64,000 nucleotides of DNA from JAZGGS01 sp963764825 (GCA_963764825.1 CAVXUA010000007.1:97958-161957); one strand, 5' to 3'; positions 1 to 8,291 are shown, counted from the first letter of the stretch. Numbers and translations are program-made. The notes: a model not told the origin generated them from the letters alone.

Positions 1-1
1 T

Positions 2-163
2 GAGTTGAGTGACTGCACAACAGTTATTTCCCATTGTTTGAACAGACCACTTTTAAATAATCTGCGAAGATCTGGAGTTGATGTATTTATTACGTATCAA
101 AGCCGGATCGATGATGCGTTTAACCAATACATAAAAGATAAAAGAATTCATGAATTCCATTAA
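2..163 (+). CDS. C-terminal part of a NifX/NifB-type iron-molybdenum cofactor family protein (partial)
   Basis: The window opens inside this gene; only the last 53 residues and the stop (161-163) are present. The reading frame gives a tail with a D-C-T-T-V-I-S segment, then L-R-R-S-G-V-D-V-F-I-T and a closing acidic/aromatic helix. That is the pattern of the last strand and helix of the dinitrogenase iron-molybdenum cofactor (NifX-like) fold, which binds Fe-S or FeMo-cofactor precursors. It lies 12 bases before a radical SAM gene and near a FdxN-type ferredoxin, a neighbourhood common for these small proteins in anaerobes without true nitrogenase. The family call is from pattern only, because the N-terminus is off the window. 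Confidence 0.5.
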   Translation, partial: ELSDCTTVISHCLNRPLLNNLRRSGVDVFITYQSRIDDAFNQYIKDKRIHEFH

Positions 164-175
164 GAGGATTAAGTT

Positions 176-1117
176 ATGAAAATCTTTGGACCTATACCGT
201 CACGCCGTTTGGGGCAGAGTTTGGGCATTAATAACATCCCACCGAAAACTTGCAGTTATTCCTGTGTTTATTGCCAGGTTGGAAGAACTTCTAGGATGTT
301 GGCAGAGAGGCGGGAATTTTATAAACCGGAAGAAATTCTTAGTGACGTTGCCGAAAGAATAATAAATATTAGAAAAGCAAACGAGACTATTGACTATATA
401 ACTTTTGTCCCTGATGGTGAACCAACTCTGGATTTAAACCTTGGACAAATGATAGAGATGTTAAAATCTTACAAAATTAAGATTGCCGTAATTACGAATG
501 GCTCTCTTTTGTGGAAAGAAGATGTTCAGGAAGATTTATTTAAAGCAGACCTTGTTTCGATAAAAATTGATACGGTCTTAGAAAGTGTGTGGCACAAAAT
601 CAATCGACCACAACACACATTAACTTTAAGTAAAATTATTGAAGGCATTGAAAAATTTTCCCAGCATTTTAAGGGTAATCTACTTACAGAGACTATGCTG
701 GTAAAAGGTATTAATGATTTTGAAGAATCGTTAAAAGACACCTCTTCATTAGTTAGCTGGCTTGATCCAACTAAAGCTTACTTACTTATTCCTACAAGAC
801 CCCCAGCTGAAAATTGGGTTAGACCACCCGCTAACGAAGTAATTAACAAAGCTTTTCAAATATTTAATGAACGATTAAACAAAGTGGAGTTAATAACTGG
901 ATATGAAGGTAATGATTTTGTTTACACTGACAATTTTGAAGATGAGCTACTAAGTACTTTATCAGTTCATCCTATGCGGGAAGATGCAATTCAATCCTTT
1001 ATAACTAAGAGCATCACAGGATGGTCCGTTCTTCAAAGGCTTTTACAAGAGAAGAAACTTGTTGAAGTAGAATATGCAGGAAATAAATTCTATCAGAAAA
1101 ATTTTGCTTATGAATAA
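176..1117 (+). CDS. Radical SAM protein (COG0731-like)
   Basis: A 313-residue cytoplasmic enzyme. The [4Fe-4S] motif C-S-Y-S-C-V-Y-C lies at about residues 27-34, after the family opening G-P-I-P-S-R-R-L-G-x-S-L-G-I. This opening is typical of COG0731 radical SAM proteins, relatives of wyosine synthases that often sit beside NifX/NifB-like genes. A G-E-P-T-L motif follows near residue 81, as usual for the second strand of the SAM barrel. The C-terminal 60 residues resemble a small winged-helix extension. It is the second gene of a tight set with the NifX-like tail, a ferredoxin and a cyclic-nucleotide-binding protein. Substrate unknown; Fe-S or cofactor maturation is an inference from context. 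Confidence 0.82.
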   Translation: MKIFGPIPSRRLGQSLGINNIPPKTCSYSCVYCQVGRTSRMLAERREFYKPEEILSDVAERIINIRKANETIDYITFVPDGEPTLDLNLGQMIEMLKSYKIKIAVITNGSLLWKEDVQEDLFKADLVSIKIDTVLESVWHKINRPQHTLTLSKIIEGIEKFSQHFKGNLLTETMLVKGINDFEESLKDTSSLVSWLDPTKAYLLIPTRPPAENWVRPPANEVINKAFQIFNERLNKVELITGYEGNDFVYTDNFEDELLSTLSVHPMREDAIQSFITKSITGWSVLQRLLQEKKLVEVEYAGNKFYQKNFAYE

Positions 1118-1144
1118 TCACAATATTTTAAAAGGAGATTAACA

Positions 1145-1402
1145 ATGGCACTAATTATAACAGAAGATTGTATTGTTTGCGGAGCCTGCGAGACCGAATG
1201 TCCGAATAATGCAATAACTGCTGGTAAATTAGTTTATGAAATAAATCCAATCTTATGTACTGAGTGTGTTGGATACTATGATGAACCGCAATGTGTATCG
1301 GTTTGTCCCGTAGACTGTGTGGTTCAGAATCCTGCTCATATAGAATCGAAAGAGGAGCTTCTTGAAAAAAGGGAGCTAATTAATGCGAACAATATTCTTT
1401 AA
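1145..1402 (+). CDS. 2[4Fe-4S] ferredoxin, FdxN/YfhL type
   Basis: An 85-residue soluble electron carrier. The first cluster motif is C-I-V-C-G-A-C-E-T-E-C-P near the N-terminus; the second is C-T-E-C, eight residues, then C-V-S-V-C-P. The long spacing in the second motif is the hallmark of FdxN/YfhL-type ferredoxins, which often partner nitrogenase-related and radical SAM enzymes. It starts 27 bases after the radical SAM gene, with a clear AGGAG-like site (AAAGGAGATT) just upstream, unusual in this AT-rich genome. It is probably the electron donor to the preceding radical SAM enzyme, which is inferred from context. Confidence 0.88.
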   Translation: MALIITEDCIVCGACETECPNNAITAGKLVYEINPILCTECVGYYDEPQCVSVCPVDCVVQNPAHIESKEELLEKRELINANNIL

Positions 1403-1435
1403 CAAATTCAATCAATCAAGTTTAGGAGGCACATT

Positions 1436-1915
1436 ATGAAAAAATTTAATATCGAAGAGAAGGAAATATTTTCACTATTAACGTCAAAACAAATTGCTGA
1501 GATCAGTGACGTTGCTGTTATTAAGGATTTTGAAGAAGGTCATATTATATATGACCAGAAAGAACTTGCAAGAAATATATACATTTTATTGGAAGGGGAA
1601 GTTTCTCTAAGTGTTCCCGGCAAAAAAGATATAAATGTTGAAAATTTCTCATTAGAAATTGAGAAGATCGCACATCACGGAGAACTATTTGGAACCAATC
1701 TACTATTTGGTGTAAAAAGATATATGACCAGATCACGAGTAGCAAAACCATCAAAGGTGATGATCCTTGATGCGGAAAAGTTTCTGCGCATAATAAAAGA
1801 AAATAAAAGTGAATTTGTGATTATGTCATATCTGGCAAAAGTATATTTTCAGCGATACATTAATGCAATGCAGGAACTTGAAGAATCCCCCGAACAACTC
1901 AGTTCGTGGTGGTAA
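1436..1915 (+). CDS. Cyclic-nucleotide-binding domain protein without DNA-binding domain
   Basis: A 159-residue protein with the Crp-type beta-roll: an F-E-E-G-H-I-I-Y start, I-Y-I-L-L-E-G-E-V-S-L, then G-E-L-F-G-T-N-L-L-F and a closing helix with K-V-M-I-L-D-A-E-K-F. Crp/Fnr regulators are longer and end in a helix-turn-helix; none is visible here, so it is more likely a ligand or redox sensor working through a partner. AGGAGG lies just before the start. It closes the Fe-S gene set and precedes the CGGC-type gene. Ligand unknown. Confidence 0.75.
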   Translation: MKKFNIEEKEIFSLLTSKQIAEISDVAVIKDFEEGHIIYDQKELARNIYILLEGEVSLSVPGKKDINVENFSLEIEKIAHHGELFGTNLLFGVKRYMTRSRVAKPSKVMILDAEKFLRIIKENKSEFVIMSYLAKVYFQRYINAMQELEESPEQLSSWW

Positions 1916-1950
1916 TTGCTAAGTCTTTTTCAATAACTAAAGAGGTTATC

Positions 1951-2094
1951 ATGTCCAAGATTGCTATCCTTTATTGTAAACGAATACAAGATCATTCCTG
2001 TATTGCCTGCGCAAAATGCTACAAAGGAATGGCTGAAAAGAATGGAAAGTTTGCAGAGTATGATGAAATAGAACTGGTTGCTATGACTGATTGA
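1951..2094 (+). CDS. Truncated CGGC-domain-like small protein
   Basis: A 47-residue product beginning M-S-K-I-A-I-L-Y-C. It matches the first half of the CGGC domain: the Y-C-K-R-I-Q-D-H-S-C-I-A-C-A-K-C segment, then an F-A-E-Y-D-E-I-E-L-V-A stretch. In the family the next residues carry the name-giving C-G-G-C metal or Fe-S site, but here a stop follows M-T-D at once and no frame downstream restores it. I chose this ATG because the longer frame from 1906 overlaps the previous gene and adds unrelated residues. Either a broken gene or a frameshifted one. Confidence 0.5.
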   Translation: MSKIAILYCKRIQDHSCIACAKCYKGMAEKNGKFAEYDEIELVAMTD

Positions 2095-2233
2095 AGATCT
2101 GGTATGATTTGATGATTAAGTTTCTTTGCAGAGATCGTATTTAAAAGAATTAGGATTGTGTAATGGAGACTTTTGGGAGAGGTGAGCAAAATAAGCTGTG
2201 TTTTTGGGCTAAAATCAAACTATATTGGGATGC

Positions 2234-2256
2234 GCGGAGAATCCCTGACTCTCCGC
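2234..2256. repeat. Perfect hairpin within a tRNA 3'-end-like sequence
   Basis: GCGGAGA at 2234-2240 pairs perfectly with TCTCCGC at 2250-2256 across a 9-base loop. The right part, AATCCCTGACTCTCCGCA, looks like the T-stem, acceptor stem and CA end of a serine-type tRNA, and GGAGAGG near 2175 could be the 5' acceptor strand about 84 bases away. There is no proper T-loop (no TTCGA) and no convincing anticodon arm, so it is not called a tRNA. Confidence 0.35.
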
Positions 2257-2390
2257 AAAATCCCTTTATTTACAATAACTTAGGGGTTTTTCTCACATAT
2301 TTCACACGATAAACACTTCTGAATTCTCACTTTTATCTAACTATTTTGATGGTGTTGAAAAGTAAACACCTAATAAAAACTTATACTATC

Positions 2391-2425
2391 CAACCCCTGC
2401 TTAATAACTAGGCGGGGGTTTTTAT
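2391..2425 (+). terminator. Dispersed hairpin repeat, copy 1 (terminator-like)
   Basis: The arms AACCCCTGC and GGCGGGGGTT form a GC-rich stem around a TTAATAACTA loop, followed by a run of T. It has the form of a rho-independent terminator on the plus strand, but the nearest upstream stop is about 300 bases away. Near-identical copies, including the loop, occur at 10710-10742 and 14557-14590. Confidence 0.65.
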
Positions 2426-2709
2426 TATGTTGCCAATCGTTATGGGGTAAAGCTGTCGTATGGCTTGAATAGGAGTAGTGTGCACGTGAATTGTATTGTG
2501 GATATAGTTGTTTTGAAATTAACTTGCGAACAAAAAAATTTCAATAACAAATACTGGAATTTTACCGTTGTTGCTTTTCTTCAATAACAATCCATATTAA
2601 ACTTATTCATCAAGGCTCAGTTTCAAAAATCATAAATAAAATATAACACACAAAATTCTATCTACAGAAAGAGTTTTTGATTGCAACATTAAATTTGTAC
2701 AACTTGGGT

Positions 2710-3277
2710 ATGATAAATATTTATTAACATTTAAGATGGTGATGCATCGGCATTTAGAAATCTAGTTGATGAATTCCGGGAAAAGGTGCGTAATACCTGT
2801 TATCGTTTTGTGAGAAATGTTGAAGATGCAGATGATATCGCGCAGGAAGTATTTATCCAGGTGTTTGAGTCAATTCCACATTTTAGGGAAGAAGCACAAA
2901 TATCAACATGGGTTTACCGCATCGCTGTAAATAAATCGCTAGATTTTATTAGAAGTAAAAATCGTAAAAAAAGATTTGCTTACTTGACCTCTCTATTTAA
3001 ATCCGGTGAAGATGAAGAAATAATTGAAATCCCCTCTTATGATTCACCTGATAAAGAATTAGATGACAAAGAAAGAAAAGAAGTGCTTGATTTTGCCCTT
3101 CAAAAGCTTCCGGACAATCAAAAAACAGCTATAGTTTTAAGCAAATATGAAGGATTTAGCAATAATGAAATTGCAAAAATAATGGATTTGTCGTTATCCG
3201 CAGTTGAAGCTTTGATGTATCGGGCAAAAAAGAATTTACATAAGGAATTATATAATTATTTTGAAAAAAATAAATAA
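2710..3277 (+). CDS. ECF-type RNA polymerase sigma factor (frameshifted near its start)
   Basis: Sigma region 2 is clear: R-N-T-C-Y-R-F-V-R-N, then D-A-D-D-I-A-Q-E-V-F-I-Q-V-F and the S-T-W-V-Y-R-I-A-V-N-K-S-L-D-F-I motif. Region 4 has L-P-x-x-x-K-T-A-I-V-L-S-K-Y-E-G-F and an HTH ending A-V-E-A-L-M-Y-R-A-K. The uninterrupted frame opens only at a GTG (2786), inside region 2. Upstream sequence continues the family pattern (D-G-D-A-S-A-F-R-N-L-V-D-E-F) in the same frame back to a stop at 2732, and adding one base to the A-run near 2733 joins it to L-L-T-F-K. I therefore extend to about 2710, with the exact start uncertain. It heads a sigma/anti-sigma/Spy/MacAB group and probably drives the three CGTCTTAA promoters. 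Confidence 0.85.
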
Positions 3278-3282
3278 GTGCA

Positions 3283-3311
3283 CAAGTTTTTTAATATAAA
3301 CAGCGTCTTAA
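3283..3311 (+). promoter_or_regulatory. Putative ECF promoter 1 (CAAG ... CGTCTTAA)
   Basis: CAAG at 3283 is followed by a T-run and, 21 bases downstream, CGTCTTAA (3304-3311). The same two boxes at a 20-base distance precede macA and the second Spy-like gene. CGTC is a common -10 core for ECF sigma factors. The ATG at 3318 is only 7 bases beyond the -10-like box, so transcripts would be nearly leaderless or start at the next ATG (3330). Confidence 0.55.
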
Positions 3312-3317
3312 ATATTA

Positions 3318-3660
3318 TGGATAGCCAAATGGACAAAAAAGAAAAAATAGAAGAAGAGATTAGGAAAACATTAGACAGTTTTTGATCAAAAAGAATCGCT
3401 ACCACCAAATCCTTATTTCTATACGCGCGTGCAACAAAGAATTAAAGAACATTCAGGTAAGTAATTCTACGATGTATGGGATTTTTAAAACCTGCGTTAT
3501 TAACAATCTTGTTACTCTTAAATGTGGGCACTTTTATTTGGTATTTTAATAGTCAACGAAGATTATACCTCAACTAAGAATCAGAAAGGAATTAATAGAA
3601 ATTCTTTCCAGCGATTTGAATCTTAACACCAATAAAAATAATATATTATTAGCAGAATAG
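3318..3660 (+). CDS. Small membrane protein, probable anti-sigma factor (several frameshifts)
   Basis: No single frame is open, but the pieces join into one protein of about 110 residues. It starts with a charged N-terminus (M-D-K-K-E-K-I-E-E-E-I-R-K-T-L-D-S-F). Then, after a one-base shift near 3380, comes D-Q-K-E-S-L-P-P-N-P-Y-F-Y-T-R-V. A hydrophobic helix (P-A-L-L-T-I-L-L-L-L-N-V-G-T-F-I-W-Y-F) follows, then a tail ending N-N-I-L-L-A-E before the stop at 3658-3660. A cytoplasmic head, one membrane helix and a short outer part, directly after an ECF sigma gene, is the usual layout of an anti-sigma factor. No zinc-binding ZAS motif is visible, so the role rests on position. Confidence 0.5.
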
Positions 3661-3668
3661 GAGAACCT

Positions 3669-4215
3669 ATGGAATATTTAAACAAAAGCGTTATTTGGTA
3701 TTATTAGTAGTTCTTCTTATCATTATCAATTTAGCAACTCTGCTAATGATCTGGTTAAATAAACCGACACATCCCTTAATGGATCGAAAACACCTGGGGC
3801 CTGAGCAGGAAACTGCCCACATTCAGAAGCTTTTAAAAGATGAGCTGGGCTTTGATGAAACACAAACCAAACAGTATTTAAAGATGCAAGCTGAGCAACG
3901 AGAAAAAGTTTTGCAGTTGCAGAATGAAATTCGGCAAATTAAAAAAGCAAATGTTTGATGAGGTATTAAAGGATATTCCAAAACCGACTCTTTCTGATTC
4001 TTTATTAAAATTATCACAGGATAAAATGGTTGAACTTGAAGAACTGACCTTCCAATATCTTTTAGATCTGAAAAAATTGTGCAAACCGGAGCAGCAGGAT
4101 AAACTCAAATTACTCATTGATGAATTTTTTCAGTCAGAATTCACCGCATAGAATGAGTAATGATAGACCTCCTCCTCCGCCTCCTGGTGATAAACCTCCA
4201 CCACATAGAAATTGA
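3669..4215 (+). CDS. Spy/CpxP-like periplasmic heavy-metal-resistance family protein (frameshifted)
   Basis: Starts 9 bases after the probable anti-sigma gene, with AGGAG upstream. Correcting a lost A near 3688 gives M-E-Y-L-N-K-K-R-Y followed by a membrane helix rich in L, V and I. Then comes a helical, charged periplasmic part (L-K-D-E-L-G-F-D-E-T-Q-T-K-Q-Y, and later L-C-K-P-E-Q-Q-D-K-L-K-L-L). That is the pattern of the Metal_resist/Spy fold with its conserved LTxxQ-like helices. Further shifts near 3950 and 4137 lead to a proline- and histidine-rich tail ending P-P-P-H-R-N. It probably acts as a periplasmic chaperone or stress sensor working with the sigma/anti-sigma pair. Confidence 0.68.
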
Positions 4216-4236
4216 TCTCTCTTTAACTAGCATTAG

Positions 4237-4266
4237 CCCTTTATTATAAATGAATAAAGGGTTTTT
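4237..4266 (+). terminator. Intrinsic terminator after the sigma/anti-sigma/Spy genes
   Basis: CCCTTTATT pairs with AATAAAGGG across a short AT loop and is followed directly by a T-run. It lies about 20 bases after the reconstructed stop of the Spy-like gene and separates that transcript from macA. Confidence 0.8.
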
Positions 4267-4317
4267 ACGTTTCATCAAGATCATTTTTACAAATTATAAA
4301 AATATATTATTCCAGCA

Positions 4318-4345
4318 CAAGTTATTTCTAAAGCTGACGTCTTAA
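4318..4345 (+). promoter_or_regulatory. Putative ECF promoter 2, before macA
   Basis: CAAG (4318-4321) and CGTCTTAA (4338-4345) lie 20 bases apart, as in the copies at 3283 and 7824. The macA ATG is at 4397, leaving a leader of roughly 45 bases. Confidence 0.6.
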
Positions 4346-4396
4346 ATTATAGAACAAAGAAATAATTATGCAAATCATAGATAAAAAAGTAATGAT

Positions 4397-5670
4397 ATGA
4401 AAAATCTAAACCTAAAAAGAAAAATGATAATCGCAGCGATAATTCTTATAATTATCGCAAGTGCTGTATTTGTAATTAGTGCAAACGGAAAAGTTGAATA
4501 TGTTTTTGAAACCGTTACGGTTAAAAAGGATCAATAAGTATTCCGTAACTGCAACAGGAACATTAGAAGCGGCAAACCGGTAACGGTCGTGGACACAAGT
4601 ATCGGGTGTGATAGAAAAGTTATATGTTGATTTTAATCAAACGTTCAAACAGGACAATTAATAGCTGAACTTGCCAAGTCTACTTTGCAATCAAATTTAG
4701 AAAATGCCGAAGCTGATCTGTCGAACGCTGAAGCAGAATTTGAATATCAGGAATCAGTCTTTGAAATAAATAAGAAACTTTTTGAAAAAGATATGATCTC
4801 AGAAAGTGATTATAATTTAAGTAAATACAATTATAAAAAAAGTGAAGGTGCACTCAAATCAGCAAAGCAAATTTAAATAAAGCACAACAAAATTTGAGTT
4901 ATGCAAATATATATTCTCCTATTGATGGTATTGTTACAAATAGAGCCGTTGAAGAAGGGCAAACTGTTACGTCAAGTATGAGCACTCCGGAACTTTTCAC
5001 TATTGTAAATGATCTTACTGAAATGCAGGTTGAAGCTGATGTTGATGAAGCGGATATTGGATTAGTAACAGAAGGACAAAGAGTAGAATTTACAGTTGAT
5101 GCATTTCCGGATGAAACATTTTCTGGTAAAGTCACTCAGGTTAGGTTGAAGCCTATAGAGTCTTCTAATGTTATAACTTATACTGTAATTGTAACAGTTG
5201 CTAATCCAGATTTGAAATTAAAACCGGGGATGACAGCAAGCATAACTGACTATGTACAGGAAGTAAACGATGTTCTTGTTTTATCCGGAAAAGCAATTCG
5301 TTTTACACCTGATAGAGAAATAATGATGGATTATTTTGACACTCTTCCGGAAAGTGAAAGACCGCAACCTAAAATGGAACCAAAGCCAGAAGATAAAGAA
5401 GATGTTAATGATGAAGGAAATAAAAAAGAATTGTCAGAAAACATGAAAAGAGTATGGATTAAAAATGGGGATATGATTAAACCGATGATGGTTGAAACCG
5501 GAATGACAGATGGTACAAATTTAGAAATCTTATCCGGGCTCAATGAAGGTGATGAAATAGTTATGTCTATGGAAATTGGAACTAGTTCCTCAGTTGAAAA
5601 TGAAAATGATGAAGAAACACAAAAAAGTCCTTTTGTTCAAGAGCGACCAGGCGGTGGTCCGGGAAGATAA
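4397..5670 (+). CDS. macA: MacA-like periplasmic adaptor (HlyD/RND family), frameshifted
   Basis: The membrane-fusion subunit of an ABC-driven efflux pump. It has an N-terminal membrane anchor (residues about 8-28), then V-T-A-T-G-T-L-E-A and V-S-G-V-I-E-K-L-Y-V-D of the lipoyl half. A long coiled-coil hairpin follows (S-N-A-E-A-E-F-E-Y-Q to Y-N-L-S-K-Y-N-Y-K-K-S). The second lipoyl half is Y-S-P-I-D-G-I-V, then a beta-barrel (L-K-P-G-M-T-A-S-I) and a membrane-proximal domain. It ends in an acidic, glycine-rich tail. The first 500 bases contain at least three one-base shifts (near 4535, 4577 and 4650) and another near 4875. It ends 2 bases before the MacB ATPase gene. No TolC-type outer-membrane partner is present in the window. 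Confidence 0.85.
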
Positions 5671-5672
5671 AA

Positions 5673-6451
5673 ATGAAATCAAACAGTATTATAGAATTAA
5701 AGAACCTTAGCAAAAATTATACGGTTGGCACTGATATCGTAAAAGCTTTGCGAGATGTTAACCTTACAATTGAAGCTGGCGAATTCGTAGCAATTATGGG
5801 CGCCAGTGGATCTGGCAAATCAACACTACTAAATATTTTAGGGTGTTTAGAGAAACCCACTGGTGGCGAATATTGGCTTGATGGAACAAATGTTAATTCA
5901 TTGAAACGAAATCAACTTGCTAATATCCGTAATACAAAAATTGGGTTCGTTTTTCAGTCTTATAATCTTTTGCCGAAAACAACTGCACTAGAAAATGTAG
6001 AATTACCATTGCTTTATAATTCTGATGTTAGCAATAAACTTAGTAGAGAAAAAGCAGAAAATGCACTAGAAGCTGTTGGGTTAGCTGATAGAATGAAACA
6101 TCTTTCCAATCAAATGTCTGGTGGACAACAGCAGCGTGTAGCAATAGCTCGTTCTTTAGTAAATGATCCGGTGATAATTTTAGCCGATGAAGCAACCGGA
6201 AATTTGGATACCAAAACTTCTTATGGGATTATGAGTTTATTCCAAGAATTAATGAAAATGGAATAACAATCGGGTTTGTAACTCATGAACCTGATATAGC
6301 CGGGTTTACAAAGAGAAATATTGTTTTCCGTGATGGAAGGTTAATTAAAGATAATGTTGTTAAAAATATATCCAGTGCTCAATTAGCACTTGAACAATTA
6401 AAAGAAGAAGAAATTTTACAGGAGAAATTAGAATTAGCTTATGCCGGGTAA
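5673..6451 (+). CDS. macB: MacB/LolD-type ABC transporter ATPase (frameshifted near the C-terminus)
   Basis: Powers the MacA-coupled export system from the cytoplasmic face. Walker A is G-A-S-G-S-G-K-S-T; Q-loop F-V-F-Q-S-Y-N-L-L-P; signature M-S-G-G-Q-Q-Q-R-V-A-I-A-R; Walker B I-I-L-A-D-E-A-T-G-N-L-D. The open frame stops at 6265 after L-M-K-M-E, but the next frame continues with the H-loop (G-F-V-T-H-E-P-D-I-A-G-F) and F-R-D-G-R-L-I, ending at 6449-6451. One lost base near 6260 explains this. ATPase and permease are separate genes, unlike the fused E. coli MacB. Confidence 0.88.
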
Positions 6452-6468
6452 ACTATTCGTCATATTAA

Positions 6469-6492
6469 GCCTGCCTTGCCGGCAGGCAGGCA
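6469..6492. repeat. REP-like palindrome built on CCTGCC/GGCAGG
   Basis: A compact GC-rich palindrome inside the efflux operon: CCTGCC, TTGCC, GGCAGG, CAGG. It stands out sharply from the AT-rich surroundings. A looser CCTGCC...GGCAGG pair occurs within another intergenic repeat at 55375-55413. It probably forms a hairpin in the mRNA between the ATPase and permease genes. Confidence 0.6.
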
Positions 6493-6537
6493 TAGTCAAA
6501 TATCTAAACATTAACAAATCAGGTAGATAAATAACAC

Positions 6538-7739
6538 ATTAAATTTAATCAAAGTGCTATATCAGCAATTAAGAGAAATAAAACCCGTTCGTTCCTAACA
6601 ATGCTGGGTATAATAATCGGAGTTACGTCTGTAATTGCAATGCTTGCGATTGGGGAAGGTTCAAATGCCAGCATCAAAGAGCAAATTGCAACGATGGGTA
6701 CAAACCTTATTCACATCCAACCTGCCAGTAGAAACAGGGGTGGTGTTCAGCAAGGTAGAGAAATGTCGCAAACTCTTAGCGTAGCTGATGCTGATTATAT
6801 AAGAGAAAACTGTGATAAAATTGAGGCAATCTCTCCGGAAGATGATGGTTCTGGTCGGGTAATTTTTGGCTCAAACAACTGGCCAACCCAAATATTTAGT
6901 GGAAACGAAAATTACAGTTATATAAAAAAGTATGAAGTTGCCAACGGTCGAATATTCACTTCTGAGGAAATCAAAAGTCCGCAAAGGTTGTTTACTGGAC
7001 GAATGTAATTGATAATCTGTTTGAAGATGGTGTTGATCCAGTTGGCAGACTGTAGATTGAATATAAAACCATTTAAAGTAATTGGTATTTTGGAGGAAAA
7101 AGGCGATAACACATTTGGGCAGGACCAGGATGATATTATACTGGCGCCTTATACAACAATTATGAAACGAATAACACGCCAAACTTATCTGCGTGCAATA
7201 GTTATGTTTGCATTTTCGAAGATAAATTGATGATGGAGCGCTCAGATAGAAGAAGCAATGAGAATTTCACAATTTGAAAGATGCCGATGAAAATGATTTT
7301 GAAATTAGAACACAACAAGAGTTAATAAGTACATTCGGATCTATTTCAGAAATGATGCTTGTGCTGCTTGGATCCATCGCAGCAATATCCTTGATCGTAG
7401 GCGGCATAGGCGTCATGAATATCATGTATGTTTCCGTAACAGAACGGACACGAGAGATAGGTTTTCGATTAGCAATTGGTGGTAAAGGCAAGGATATCTT
7501 AATACAGTTTCTTCTCGAAGCCATTTTACTTAGTGTTATCGGAGGTATTATTGGAGTAGGGCTTGGCATCTTTGCTTCAAATACCGTTGAAAATATAATG
7601 GGCTGGCCCATACTAATTACAAGCGATGCTATACTCTTATCTTTTCTTTTCTGCTCTTTTATTGGTGTGTTTTTCGGTTTTTATACAGCACGGAAAGCAG
7701 CAGCTCATGGATCCAATAGAAGCTCTCAGGCACGAATAA
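6538..7739 (+). CDS. MacB/FtsX-type ABC transporter permease (frameshifted)
   Basis: The membrane subunit of the efflux system. It begins F-N-Q-S-A-I-S-A-I-K-R-N-K-T-R-S-F-L-T-M-L-G-I-I-I-G-V, the standard MacB/FtsX first helix. A periplasmic domain follows (H-I-Q-P-A-S-R, later F-K-V-I-G-I-L-E-E-K-G). Three C-terminal helices include G-G-I-G-V-M-N-I-M-Y-V-S-V-T-E-R-T-R-E-I-G. Shifts occur near 6990, 7050 and 7215. At the end one shift replaces a nonsense tail with M-D-P-I-E-A-L-R-H-E, the family C-terminus, with its stop at 7737-7739. The start codon is not clear: ATT at 6538 follows a stop, so another indel upstream is likely. Confidence 0.85.
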
Positions 7740-7823
7740 AATCCAGGCAAGTATCAATATGATATTGCTGACTTTCTTATAAAAGTATTTTTTTGATTTA
7801 TTTTATACTATCAAAACCGACCG

Positions 7824-7851
7824 CAAGGTTTTTAGACAAAAAGCGTCTTAA
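7824..7851 (+). promoter_or_regulatory. Putative ECF promoter 3, before the second Spy-like gene
   Basis: CAAG (7824-7827) and CGTCTTAA (7844-7851), 20 bases apart, 41 bases before the ATG at 7893. Third copy of the motif found only around this sigma-factor group. Confidence 0.6.
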
Positions 7852-7892
7852 TTATTAAACACAGAATAAACTTATAAATTAAAGATATAACA

Positions 7893-8291
7893 ATGTTCGC
7901 AAAAATCCGGAATCAGCTTAGAATCCAAATAATGATAATAATCATTCTTCTAATGGCTGGCAATGTGTTAGCCCAACCGCAGAGTCAGCAGCATCCACCG
8001 ATGCATCCAAATTCTGACCAAATCTCAAAAATGGTAGTTGAACTATCGAAAGAAATTTCATTGAGCGAATATCAAACAGCAAGCATTCTCGATATATTCC
8101 AAGCCCATTTTAATCAAGTTAAAGCAACTATGGATGATAAACAAGATCAACGAGAAAATCGTGAAGAGATGGACAAGCTGAGAAAAGATTTGAAGGAAAT
8201 AATCGCATTTATTAAATGGTGAACGCAGGATTTAATGAGTTTGATGAAAAAGCAAGATCATCAACCTCAACAACAAAGACCAAATCGTTAA
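7893..8291 (+). CDS. Secreted Spy-like small protein (frameshifted at its end)
   Basis: An N-terminal signal peptide (M-I-I-I-I-L-L-M-A-G-N-V-L-A, cleavage after A) leads to a histidine/proline/methionine-rich stretch (H-P-P-M-H-P-N). A helical region follows: S-L-S-E-Y-Q-T-A-S-I-L-D-I-F, then charged K-x-x-x-D-D-K-Q-D-Q-R-E-N-R-E-E. This resembles the Spy/CpxP and DUF3106-like periplasmic helical proteins. The open frame stops at 8222, but another frame continues to a glutamine-rich end (H-Q-P-Q-Q-Q-R-P-N-R) at 8291. Preceded by the ECF promoter motif, so probably in the same regulon as the first Spy-like gene. Confidence 0.58.

Larger units (their letters stand above)
2095..2709. other. Long intergenic region before the ECF sigma gene
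   Basis: No credible coding frame on either strand. It holds a perfect 7-base hairpin embedded in a tRNA-3'-end-like sequence (about 2175-2258) and the first copy of a dispersed hairpin repeat (2391-2425). The rest is AT-rich sequence without a motif I recognise. The absence of genes, the truncated CGGC gene at the left edge and the tRNA-like piece together could mark a former insertion point. Confidence 0.5.

Noticed and set aside
4397..7739. Broken efflux genes as true pseudogenes
   Set aside because: The pieces keep all family motifs in order and each break is a one-base change, the same kind seen in unrelated genes throughout.
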